DNA from: Cellulophaga lytica DSM 7489
GTDB lineage: Bacteria; Bacteroidota; Bacteroidia; Flavobacteriales; Flavobacteriaceae
Assembly (NCBI RefSeq): GCF_000190595.1
Contig: NC_015167.1
Span: forward strand, 1,849,501-1,913,500
Reading direction: 5' to 3'
Length of the DNA: 64,000 nt
Shown here: positions 34,808 through 42,697 of the stretch, piece by piece
How the letters are laid out: each line of letters starts with the position of its first letter
Numbering within the stretch: the first letter of the stretch is position 1
The notes under the pieces: model-generated
Databases searched by the model: none
The model's input: the letters and a program-made list of their open reading frames with translations, nothing else
Told to the model about the DNA's origin: nothing
Program-made: the position numbers and the translations under genes

Positions 34808-37102
34808 TTACAAACTTTTTAATCTTAGTCCTAAAAAAATGGTTCTTGGTAAAGACGGACCGTAAACGTAATTACTATCTCTGTTTTTCCCAATATCAAA
34901 ATCGTTTTGATACGCATTTGTTATGTTTTTTACACCACCAAACACTTCTAAGCCAGTGTTTAATTTGTTGCTGTTAAAAGTATAGCCTAATCTTAAGCTT
35001 GTTTCTAAAAAAGATGGAGTATCCTTGTATTCATCTATAGCCTGACCCGTGTTTTCTCCTCCAAAATGCGCAATATCCATACTGCCTGTATAAACCAAAT
35101 TAGCAGAGGCATTAAACCTTTTAGTTGGTGTGTACGTTAGTGTTGCAAAACCATAGGTGTTTGGTGTTCTTAAAAATTCTTTTTTAGTAGGTAAGCCTTC
35201 AATATTTTCTACTGCTTCTGTAAATTTGCTAGATTGTAATGTAAAGCCTGCATCAACCTGTAGAACATAATCAAAATTAGCTCTTGTCTCTACTGTTATA
35301 CCTTTCACAACGGCTCCGTCACCATTTCTTTTTTCAAATAACTCACCAAAATTATCTTCGCCTAAAGGAAAAAGGTAAAAAGCATCATTTAATTTTGTGT
35401 AAAAGCTTTCTACTGTAAAGCCAGCAATTAAATGCTCTGTAGCTTTGTCATAATTAAAAGAAGCCGTGTAGCTGTTAGAGCGTTCTTCAAATAAATTATC
35501 AGACAAAGATATTCTAGAAATTCCTCCCCCTGCAAAGGCAATATGCAAATCGGTATCAAAAGCTTGTGGCGCTCTAAAGCCTGTTCCCCAACCTAATCTA
35601 AATTGAGATTCTTTATTCATTTTGTATAAAAATGATAGTCTAGGACTAGCAATTACTTTATCTAGTAAGTTGTGTTTGTCTATTCTTAGTCCTGATAAAA
35701 AATTAATTTTAGGAGTAATATCCCAATCGCTTTGTAAAAATGCACCCCAATTTCGGGTTGTTTGGTCTATTTTATAATTGTACGCCTCTATTACATCTAA
35801 AACATCATCATAAACATACTCGGTACCAAAAGTAAAAATTGCTTCTCCGCCTACAAATGAATCTACTTTATGGTTTAATTGCACACCAGCTTGGTGAGTC
35901 TCTACTTTAGAGGTTCCGTATGGTGGGTTTACCAAAAAAGAGTTTAACTCATTTTCATCATCTGGTAGTATGCCAGTATAGTGGTCTCGGTCTGTAATTT
36001 GTCCGCCATAGTAGGCAATAAAACTATTTTTATCTTCATTAAAATTTATCTGATAATCTAAACTTCCCATTATTATATTATGGGTGCGTTCTTCAGACTG
36101 TTTTGCTAAATGAGCAGCTTTATTTACTTGCTCGCCACCATATCGGTATTCATAAATGCTACTTATACTTGCTTCTATTTTTTCGTTTTCAGAAGGTAAA
36201 TAAAATAAATTTGCCCCAAAAGAATTGTTTTTTAGGCTAGGCAATTCAGAGTAATTATCGCCATTATCATCATACGTATTTCTATCTCTTTTATTGATGA
36301 AAAATGTAGCACCGGCAGATCTATCATCATTTACAACCGTAGCATTACCAAGTAAAATATTATCAGATGCGTTATTGTTTATACTCTGGTAGGTATAGGT
36401 TAAGTTGTATTCGTTTTTAATAGGTATTTTGGTAATTACGTTAACTGTGCCGCCAATAGCATTAGAGCCGTATAGTGCAGAAACACCACCTCTTACCACT
36501 TCAATGCGTTCTATCATATTTACCGGAATTTGTTCCATACCATATAAACCGGTTAGCGGACTAAATATAGGTCTCCCGTTTATTAATATTTGAGAATAAC
36601 CACCCTGTAAGCCATTCATACGTAACTGTGTGTAATTGCAAGTTTGGCAATCTGTTTCTACCCTTAAACCTGGTTGAAACCTAAGTCCCTCAGATAAGTT
36701 AGTGGCAACAACATTATCTAACGTTTTACTGTTTATAAGGTTTACAATTACAGGAGAGTCTGTTCTTCTTTTTTCTGTTTTGGTACCGGTAACCACAATT
36801 TGGTCTAAGCCCAAAACATCTTCCTTAAGGTTAAAATTAAGAGCTTGGTTGTTGTTAACTGTAACTTGCTTTTCAATAGTGGTAAAGCCTATACTTTGGC
36901 ATACTAAAATGTAATCCCCTTTACTTAGTTTTAAACTGTAAAATCCCTCTTCATCTGTTGTAGTGCCAATAGGCTTTCCTTTAACGTGTACAGATGCATA
37001 TGCTAATGGTGTGTTGTAATTACTTACTTTTCCTTTAATGTTAAAGTCTTGAGAAAAAATAGAATAGGGAATAATTATTAGTGTAAAAATTATTTTTTTC
37101 AT
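34808..37102 (-). CDS. TonB-dependent outer-membrane receptor
   Basis: The ATG at 37102 is preferred over the TTG at 37126 because a promoter-operator occupies that upstream stretch and MKKIIFTLIIIPYSIFSQ is a good signal peptide. The protein (about 764 residues) has a carboxypeptidase-like regulatory domain (residues 20-95). A plug domain follows (TGTKTEKRRTDSPVIV, then an ETDCQTCNYTQLRMNG loop with two cysteines and NGRPIFSPLTGLYG), then a 22-strand barrel ending in an aromatic-rich strand. It should import a chelated metal or similar cargo. Divergence from a DtxR-family repressor supports metal control. Confidence 0.9.
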   Translation of the reverse strand: MKKIIFTLIIIPYSIFSQDFNIKGKVSNYNTPLAYASVHVKGKPIGTTTDEEGFYSLKLSKGDYILVCQSIGFTTIEKQVTVNNNQALNFNLKEDVLGLDQIVVTGTKTEKRRTDSPVIVNLINSKTLDNVVATNLSEGLRFQPGLRVETDCQTCNYTQLRMNGLQGGYSQILINGRPIFSPLTGLYGMEQIPVNMIERIEVVRGGVSALYGSNAIGGTVNVITKIPIKNEYNLTYTYQSINNNASDNILLGNATVVNDDRSAGATFFINKRDRNTYDDNGDNYSELPSLKNNSFGANLFYLPSENEKIEASISSIYEYRYGGEQVNKAAHLAKQSEERTHNIIMGSLDYQINFNEDKNSFIAYYGGQITDRDHYTGILPDDENELNSFLVNPPYGTSKVETHQAGVQLNHKVDSFVGGEAIFTFGTEYVYDDVLDVIEAYNYKIDQTTRNWGAFLQSDWDITPKINFLSGLRIDKHNLLDKVIASPRLSFLYKMNKESQFRLGWGTGFRAPQAFDTDLHIAFAGGGISRISLSDNLFEERSNSYTASFNYDKATEHLIAGFTVESFYTKLNDAFYLFPLGEDNFGELFEKRNGDGAVVKGITVETRANFDYVLQVDAGFTLQSSKFTEAVENIEGLPTKKEFLRTPNTYGFATLTYTPTKRFNASANLVYTGSMDIAHFGGENTGQAIDEYKDTPSFLETSLRLGYTFNSNKLNTGLEVFGGVKNITNAYQNDFDIGKNRDSNYVYGPSLPRTIFLGLRLKSL

Positions 37103-37114
37103 CAGTTTAAAATT

Positions 37115-37138
37115 AAATTTAGACAAATCTAAAAATTT
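37115..37138. promoter_or_regulatory. Palindromic operator between TonB operon and DtxR regulator
   Basis: The perfect inverted repeat TTTAGA-CAAA-TCTAAA (37118-37133), extended by AAA/TTT flanks, overlaps two promoters. On the - strand it contains TAGATTTG (37131-37124), a perfect -7 box for the TonB receptor gene. On the + strand it abuts the -33 TTG of the regulator's promoter. It is the best candidate binding site for the DtxR-family protein encoded next to it. Confidence 0.75.
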
Positions 37139-37165
37139 GTTTTTAGAAATAAAAATGTATTTTTG
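37137..37165 (+). promoter_or_regulatory. Promoter of the DtxR regulator and metal ABC transporter operon
   Basis: TTG at 37137-37139, an 18-base spacer, and TATTTTTG at 37158-37165 match the Bacteroidota promoter pattern. The start codon at 37182 lies 16 bases after the -7 box, giving a very short leader. Confidence 0.75.
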
Positions 37166-37181
37166 GTAAAAATTAAATTTG

Positions 37182-37838
37182 ATGACGCATTCCGAGGAAA
37201 ATTATTTAAAAGCAATTTTTCACATTGGTAAAGGAGGAGTTAATGAGATCTCTACAAATGCTATTGCAGAGCAAATGGAAACTAAGCCATCTTCTGTAAC
37301 AGATATGATTAAAAAATTATCTGAAAAAAATCTAGTAAACTATAAAAAATACAAAGGTGTTTCATTAACAGATACTGGTAAATCTATGGCTTTGTCTATT
37401 ATTAGAAAGCACAGGTTATGGGAAGTTTTTTTAGTAGAAAAGTTAGAATTTTCTTGGGATGAAGTGCATGAGGTAGCAGAACAATTAGAGCATATTAAAA
37501 GTGAAAAATTAATAGATAAGTTAGATAAGCTTCTAGATTACCCTAAGTATGATCCGCACGGAGACCCAATACCAGATAAGAATGGTAATTTTAAAGTGAT
37601 AGATAAAAAGCTTTTGAGTGAACTTTCTGTAAATGATAAAGGTATTTGTGTAGGGGTAAAGGATTCTTCTAGTCAGTTTTTAAAGTTTTTAGATAAAAAT
37701 AAAATTGCATTAGGAGATGTGATAGAAGTAATAGATAAGGAAGATTTTGACGGATCTTTTCAATTAAAAATTAATGCAAACAGTTTTAACGTGTCTAACC
37801 AAATTGCTTCTAATTTGTTTGTACAGATAACAGAATAA
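37182..37838 (+). CDS. DtxR/MntR family metal-dependent transcriptional repressor
   Basis: The ATG at 37182 is used; the TTG before it is less likely. The protein (218 residues) has an N-terminal winged helix (ISTNAIAEQMETKPSSVTDMIKKLSEKNLV). A dimerisation and metal-binding domain follows with HRLWEVFL, WDEVHEVAEQLEHI and DPHGDPIP, the last two carrying typical Glu/His ligands. A C-terminal SH3-like/FeoA-type domain completes the full-length family. It begins an operon with a metal ABC transporter and probably represses that operon and the divergent TonB operon when metal is abundant. Confidence 0.93.
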   Translation: MTHSEENYLKAIFHIGKGGVNEISTNAIAEQMETKPSSVTDMIKKLSEKNLVNYKKYKGVSLTDTGKSMALSIIRKHRLWEVFLVEKLEFSWDEVHEVAEQLEHIKSEKLIDKLDKLLDYPKYDPHGDPIPDKNGNFKVIDKKLLSELSVNDKGICVGVKDSSSQFLKFLDKNKIALGDVIEVIDKEDFDGSFQLKINANSFNVSNQIASNLFVQITE

Positions 37839-37846
37839 ATAACAAA

Positions 37847-38770
37847 ATGAAAAAGATTATATATATACTAATTAGCGTTTTAATGGTGAGTTTATCTGCT
37901 TGTAAAACGGATGCTAAAAAAGCTGTTAACGGAAAATTAAACGTAGTTACAACAACTACAATGATTACAGATTTATTACAGAATATTGGCGGTAATACTA
38001 TAAATGTTGTTGGTTTAATGGGCAGTGGTGTAGATCCGCACTTGTACAAGGCTAGTGAGGGTGATGTAGCGAAATTGGTAAATGCAGACGTAGTTTTTTA
38101 TGGCGGTTTACATTTAGAAGGTAAGCTTGTTGAGGTGTTTGAAAAAATGGAAAGAACAGGAAAAAAAACAATAGCTGTTTCTGATGCTTTAAATAAAAAA
38201 GAACTTATTGGTTCTGAGTATTTTGCTTCTAATTACGATCCGCATATTTGGTTTAATGTTACATTTTGGAAACAAATAACTACCTATGTTACAAATGAGT
38301 TAAAAAAGGCAGACCCTAAAAATGCTGCTGTTTATGAGCAAAACAGCAAAAAATACTTGCAAGAATTAACAAAACTAGATGCAGAAGTAAGAGAAAAAAT
38401 TAATGAGCTACCACAAGACAAAAGAATTTTAGTAACAGCCCATGATGCTTTTAATTATTTTGGAGTATCATATAATTTTAATGTGGTTGGTTTGCAAGGA
38501 TTATCTACAGCAACAGAAGCTGGTGTGCAAGATGTGCAAGAATTGTCTAAATTTATAATAGAAAATAAAGTGAAAGCTATTTTTGTAGAGAGTTCTGTAC
38601 CTAAACGTACAATAGAGGCTTTACAGGCATCTGTTACATCTAAAAATCATGATGTTGCCATAGGAGGCACATTATATTCTGACGCTTTAGGTGATAAAGG
38701 AACTGTAGAAGGTACATATATAGGAATGTTTAAATACAATGTTACTACAATTGTAAATGCCTTAAAGTAA
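37847..38770 (+). CDS. Metal ABC transporter substrate-binding lipoprotein (TroA-like)
   Basis: This 307-residue cluster A-I binding protein has a lipobox at C19 (LSAC). The metal tetrad is readable as H65 (DPHLY), H133 (DPHIW), H199 (TAHDAF) and D279 (YSDAL). This His-His-His-Asp set is as in TroA, which binds zinc and manganese, and unlike the His-His-Glu-Asp set of PsaA. The ending GTVEGTYIGMFKYNVTTIVNAL is also TroA-like. No histidine-rich ZnuA loop is present. It sits 8 bases after the repressor gene. Confidence 0.92.
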   Translation: MKKIIYILISVLMVSLSACKTDAKKAVNGKLNVVTTTTMITDLLQNIGGNTINVVGLMGSGVDPHLYKASEGDVAKLVNADVVFYGGLHLEGKLVEVFEKMERTGKKTIAVSDALNKKELIGSEYFASNYDPHIWFNVTFWKQITTYVTNELKKADPKNAAVYEQNSKKYLQELTKLDAEVREKINELPQDKRILVTAHDAFNYFGVSYNFNVVGLQGLSTATEAGVQDVQELSKFIIENKVKAIFVESSVPKRTIEALQASVTSKNHDVAIGGTLYSDALGDKGTVEGTYIGMFKYNVTTIVNALK

Positions 38771-38776
38771 TAATTT

Positions 38777-39514
38777 ATGGAAAAAAAATATGCTATTACG
38801 GTAGATGACCTTACGGTTGCTTACAACTATAAACCTGTTTTATGGGATATAGATTTGGCAATACCAGAAGGCGTGCTCATGGCTATTGTTGGTCCTAACG
38901 GTGCGGGTAAATCTACTCTAATAAAATCTATTTTAGGTATTATTAAGCCTATTGCTGGTAGTGTAAAAATTTTTGATAAACCCTATAAAAAACAGTTTAA
39001 AGAGGTTGCTTACGTGCCGCAAAAAGGTAGTGTAGATTGGGATTTTCCTACCACTGCTTTAGATGTTGTAATGATGGGAACTTATGGTAGTTTGGGGTGG
39101 ATTAAAAGACCTGGGCAAAAAGAGAAAAAAGCAGCATTAGAAGCATTAGAAAAAGTGGGTATGTTGTCTTTTAAATCAAGACAAATTAGTCAGCTTAGTG
39201 GCGGACAACAACAACGTATATTTTTAGCTAGAGCATTAGTGCAAAATGCAAGTATTTATTTAATGGATGAACCTTTTCAGGGAGTAGATGCTACAACAGA
39301 AAAAGCCATTATTAATATTTTAAAAGAATTGCGTAAAGCCGGAAAAACATTAATTGTGGTACATCATGATTTGCAAACTGTACCAGAATATTTTGATTGG
39401 GTTACGTTTTTAAATGTGAAGAAAATAGCAACAGGGCCTGTTAAAGATATTTTTAATGATGGTAACCTAACTAAAACTTATGGTATAAACTATAAAGTAA
39501 GTGTGCAAGAGTAA
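38777..39514 (+). CDS. Metal ABC transporter ATPase
   Basis: This 245-residue cytoplasmic ATPase energises metal import. It has Walker [10 protein letters not shown] (about residues 39-47), the ABC signature LSGGQQQR, and Walker B IYLMDEPF with the following H-loop VVHHDL. Length and motif order match TroB/MntB-type ATPases. It lies 6 bases after the binding-protein gene, followed by two permease genes. Confidence 0.95.
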   Translation: MEKKYAITVDDLTVAYNYKPVLWDIDLAIPEGVLMAIVGPNGAGKSTLIKSILGIIKPIAGSVKIFDKPYKKQFKEVAYVPQKGSVDWDFPTTALDVVMMGTYGSLGWIKRPGQKEKKAALEALEKVGMLSFKSRQISQLSGGQQQRIFLARALVQNASIYLMDEPFQGVDATTEKAIINILKELRKAGKTLIVVHHDLQTVPEYFDWVTFLNVKKIATGPVKDIFNDGNLTKTYGINYKVSVQE

Positions 39515-39536
39515 GTTTATATAAAACAATTAAATT

Positions 39537-40661
39537 GTGAACATAACAGAATATTTTAATCTTTTATTTACAGATTATACCCTGCAAACAATAACATTGG
39601 GTACAGCAATTTTAGGTGCTTTGTGTGGTATGCTAGGGAGTTTTGCGGTGTTGCGTAAACAGAGTTTGCTAGGAGATGCAATATCCCATGCAGCTTTGCC
39701 TGGTATTGCTTTGGCTTTTTTAATTACAGGAGCTAAAGACAGCAATACTTTATTAATTGGTGCTTTGGTAAGCGGTTTGGTTGGTACTTTTTGGATTAGA
39801 GGCATTGTAAAAAAAACACATTTAAAATCTGATACCGCTTTAGGACTTATATTATCTCTATTCTTTGGTTTTGGAATGTTGTTGTTAACCTTTATACAAA
39901 AAATGCCCAATGCAAACCAAGCTGGTTTAGATAAATACTTATTTGGGCAAGCGGCAACTTTAGTAGCCAGTGATGTTTGGACAATGTGTGTTATAGCTGG
40001 TTTAAGTTTGCTTATTTTGTTGGTGTTTTGGAAAGAGTTTAAACTGTTGCTTTTTGATGCAGATTATACTAAATCACTAGGTTTTAATGTGAAATTTTTA
40101 GATGTCTTAATTACATTTTTTATAGTTATATCTATTGTAGTTGGCTTGCAAACTGTTGGTGTTGTTTTAATGAGTGCTATGCTGTTAGCTCCTGCAGCTG
40201 CAGCAAGACAGTGGACAAATAGTTTAGGTGTAATGGTGGTTTTGGCTGCTGTTTTTGGTGCTTTTTCTGGAGTTTTTGGCACTGCAATTAGTGCAAGTTC
40301 TAATAATTTGTCTACAGGACCAGTAATTGTATTAATAGCGGCTGTTTTTGTGTTGTTTTCGTTTATTTTTTCACCTAAAAGAGGATTGTTGTTTAAGGAG
40401 ATTAGATACCGTAACAACCGTAAAGATTTAGAGTTAAATAAAACGTTAGCTTTTATGTATCAAATTGTAGCGTCTCATGACAATATAAATCATCCTCACG
40501 CTATAAAAATATTAAATAATTTTCACGGGTTTACACGTAAATCACTTCAAAAATTAGAAGACAGAGAGTTAATAACAGTAACCAAAACAATGTGGTCTTT
40601 AACAGAAAAAGGCTTTAGTACGGCTGCAAATTTATATAATCAATTAGAAGAAAATGAGTAG
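39537..40661 (+). CDS. Metal ABC transporter permease with C-terminal winged-helix-like extension
   Basis: Starting at GTG, this 374-residue protein has a TroC/ZnuB-type membrane domain over residues 1-286, with the family block GDAISHAALPGIALAF near the N-terminus. From about residue 287 it carries a soluble tail, LAFMYQIVASHDNINHP then FHGFTRKSLQKLEDRELITVTKTMWSLTEKG, which looks like the recognition helix and wing of a DtxR-type DNA-binding fold. Similar tails exist on some MntC-type permeases, so the architecture is not unique, but its purpose is unclear. The 3' end overlaps the second permease by 8 bases. Confidence 0.92.
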   Translation: MNITEYFNLLFTDYTLQTITLGTAILGALCGMLGSFAVLRKQSLLGDAISHAALPGIALAFLITGAKDSNTLLIGALVSGLVGTFWIRGIVKKTHLKSDTALGLILSLFFGFGMLLLTFIQKMPNANQAGLDKYLFGQAATLVASDVWTMCVIAGLSLLILLVFWKEFKLLLFDADYTKSLGFNVKFLDVLITFFIVISIVVGLQTVGVVLMSAMLLAPAAAARQWTNSLGVMVVLAAVFGAFSGVFGTAISASSNNLSTGPVIVLIAAVFVLFSFIFSPKRGLLFKEIRYRNNRKDLELNKTLAFMYQIVASHDNINHPHAIKILNNFHGFTRKSLQKLEDRELITVTKTMWSLTEKGFSTAANLYNQLEENE

Positions 40662-41814
40662 CGCACAATTAGAAATACAACTTATTGCTTGTTTGGTGGC
40701 TATTGCTTGTGCTATACCTGGTACTTTTCTAGTGCTTCGTAAAATGGCAATGATTAGCGATGCTATTAGTCACTCTATACTGCCAGGCTTGGTAATTGGT
40801 TTTTTTATAACAGAAGATTTAAACTCACCTTGGTTAATATTACTTGCTGCTGTTACAGGTGTTATTACAGTAGTTTTAGTAGAGTATATTCAAAAAACCG
40901 GACTCGTAAAAGAGGACACCGCTATAGGACTGGTTTTTCCTTCGCTATTTAGTATTGGCGTTATTTTAATTGCAAAAAATGCTAATGATGTGCATTTAGA
41001 TGTAGATGCTGTTTTATTAGGTGAGCTTGCTTTTGCTCCTTTTGATAGGCTTATTATAAATGGTGTAGATATAGGTGCAAAATCGCTCTGGGTTATTGGT
41101 AGTATTGTATTAGTAACATTAGTATTGTTGTTTACTTTTTTTAAAGAGCTAAAAGTAAGCACGTTTGATAAGCAACTTGCTGCAACCTTGGGTTTTTCTC
41201 CTTTAGTATTGCATTATGGTTTAATGTCTGTAGCCTCTATTACAACAGTTGGTGCTTTTGATGCTGTTGGTGCAATATTAGTTGTAGCTCTTATGATTGC
41301 TCCTGCAGCAATGGCTTACTTGTTAACAAACAACTTAATAAAAATGCTAGTAATAGCTGTTGTTGCGGGTGTGGCTTCTGCTTTAATAGGGTATTGGGTT
41401 GCGCATTATCTAGACGCTTCTATAGCTGGATCTATGACTACGGTTTTAGGAGTTTTATTTTTATTAGTGTATTTGTTTGCACCAAGTAAAGGCTTAATAT
41501 CTGTGTTGTTTAGGCAAAAAAGACAACAGGTAGAAGTGTATTTACTTACATTTATGTTGCATTTACAAAACCATAGTGAGGAGTCTGAACGACACATAAA
41601 CCACTTAAACGAGCATATAAATTGGGGTAAAATGCAATCTAAAACAGTAGTAGATTTGGCTTTGAAAAATAATATGATAGTAATAAACAACAATATTATA
41701 TCCTTAACAGAAAAAGGTCAGGGTTTTACAGATAAAGCTATAGATTATATTACAACAAATAGTACTGTAGCTATTGAAAAAATGAAAGAAGATTTCTTTT
41801 TATTTAGAGGGTAA
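40654..41814 (+). CDS. Second metal ABC transporter permease with C-terminal helical extension
   Basis: This 386-residue partner permease has SDAISHSILPGLVIGFF near the N-terminus and multiple membrane helices to about residue 285. A soluble tail of about 100 residues follows (VEVYLLTFMLHLQNHSEESERHI, then VDLALKNNMIVINNNIISLTEKGQGFT). The tail again ends in a wing-like LTEKG segment as in the first permease, so the two are paralogues that share this extra domain. It overlaps the upstream permease by 8 bases and ends the operon. Confidence 0.92.
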   Translation: MSSAQLEIQLIACLVAIACAIPGTFLVLRKMAMISDAISHSILPGLVIGFFITEDLNSPWLILLAAVTGVITVVLVEYIQKTGLVKEDTAIGLVFPSLFSIGVILIAKNANDVHLDVDAVLLGELAFAPFDRLIINGVDIGAKSLWVIGSIVLVTLVLLFTFFKELKVSTFDKQLAATLGFSPLVLHYGLMSVASITTVGAFDAVGAILVVALMIAPAAMAYLLTNNLIKMLVIAVVAGVASALIGYWVAHYLDASIAGSMTTVLGVLFLLVYLFAPSKGLISVLFRQKRQQVEVYLLTFMLHLQNHSEESERHINHLNEHINWGKMQSKTVVDLALKNNMIVINNNIISLTEKGQGFTDKAIDYITTNSTVAIEKMKEDFFLFRG

Positions 41815-41856
41815 TTATTCTTCTTATTTTTTAAAAATTGTACATTCGTATTTACA

Positions 41857-42288
41857 ATGAAGAATAGAAAAAAACACTGGCTTTGGAATATAGTAATAGT
41901 ACTAACACTTATGGTGGTAGTTATTGCTTTTATGGCTCATTATAAAAACTGGATAAAAATTGAAAACAATCAATTTAAAATATTATCTGGTGTATATTAT
42001 AAAACAATCAATTTTACAGATGTTAATGCTGTAGAAATGGTAGAAAAAATTCCATCTTTAGAACGTATTAATGGGTTTTCTGTAAGTGAAACAGAAAAAG
42101 GTATTTTTAAAGATTCTGTCTACAATACAGATGTATATATTTTTGTAGATAAATTATCTAAGCATAAGGTAAAGGTTACTTATAAAGATTCTCTTCAGCT
42201 ATTTTTTAACGTTTCAGATTCTTTAGAGACAGAGAAACTATATACTGTTTTTTCTAATAAGTTAGATAGCTTGTCTAGTATTAAATAA
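41857..42288 (+). CDS. Membrane-anchored protein with PH-like beta domain
   Basis: This 143-residue protein starts with a basic segment and one membrane helix (about residues 9-28). A beta-rich domain follows (FKILSGVYYKTINFTDVNAVEMV), similar in pattern to bacterial PH-like domains, and a charged amphipathic C-terminus. No enzymatic motif is seen. It begins 42 bases after the permease stop and 20 bases before the DUF423 gene. Confidence 0.6.
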   Translation: MKNRKKHWLWNIVIVLTLMVVVIAFMAHYKNWIKIENNQFKILSGVYYKTINFTDVNAVEMVEKIPSLERINGFSVSETEKGIFKDSVYNTDVYIFVDKLSKHKVKVTYKDSLQLFFNVSDSLETEKLYTVFSNKLDSLSSIK

Positions 42289-42308
42289 TTCATTTATAAA
42301 TTATACTT

Positions 42309-42689
42309 ATGATTATTACTATAAAAGTATTTGGAGCTCTTTACGGTATGTTGGCCGTTATTTTTGGAGCTTTTGGTGCTCACGCCTTAAAAAAGATATT
42401 CACAGATGACCAACTCAAAAATTTTGAAACTGGTGTAAAGTATCAAATGTATCATGCTATTGTGTTGTTAGTTTTAGGTTTTAACTATAGTTTTTCTTCT
42501 ACCATAGAGGTTGTAATGGGCTATGCCTTTGTTATAGGTATATTTTTATTCTCTTTTAGTATATATGGTCTGTGCATATCATCTGCTAAAGGAAAAAAAA
42601 TGAAATTCTTAGGGCCAATTACGCCCCTAGGAGGCTTGGGGCTAGTCCTAGGTTGGGCGCTTTTATTAATTACTTTTTTGCAGGCGTAA
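42309..42689 (+). CDS. DUF423 family small membrane protein
   Basis: This 126-residue protein has four hydrophobic helices and the family signature GAFGAHALKKIFTDDQLKNFETGVKYQMYHA near the N-terminus. The C-terminal block with PITPLGGLGLVLGWALLL is also typical of DUF423/YgdD proteins. Its function is unknown. It converges on the gene at 42698 with 8 bases between them. Confidence 0.92.
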   Translation: MIITIKVFGALYGMLAVIFGAFGAHALKKIFTDDQLKNFETGVKYQMYHAIVLLVLGFNYSFSSTIEVVMGYAFVIGIFLFSFSIYGLCISSAKGKKMKFLGPITPLGGLGLVLGWALLLITFLQA

Positions 42690-42697
42690 TATTGTAG

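Noticed and set aside
37103-37126. TTG start for the TonB receptor at 37126
   Set aside because: It would place the start inside the operator and promoter. The ATG at 37102 begins a proper signal peptide.
39575-39910. Antisense ORFs inside the ABC permease genes (also 40064-40417 and 40890-41162)
   Set aside because: They are long only because the permease codons are hydrophobic and T-rich. The sense frames have clear family motifs.
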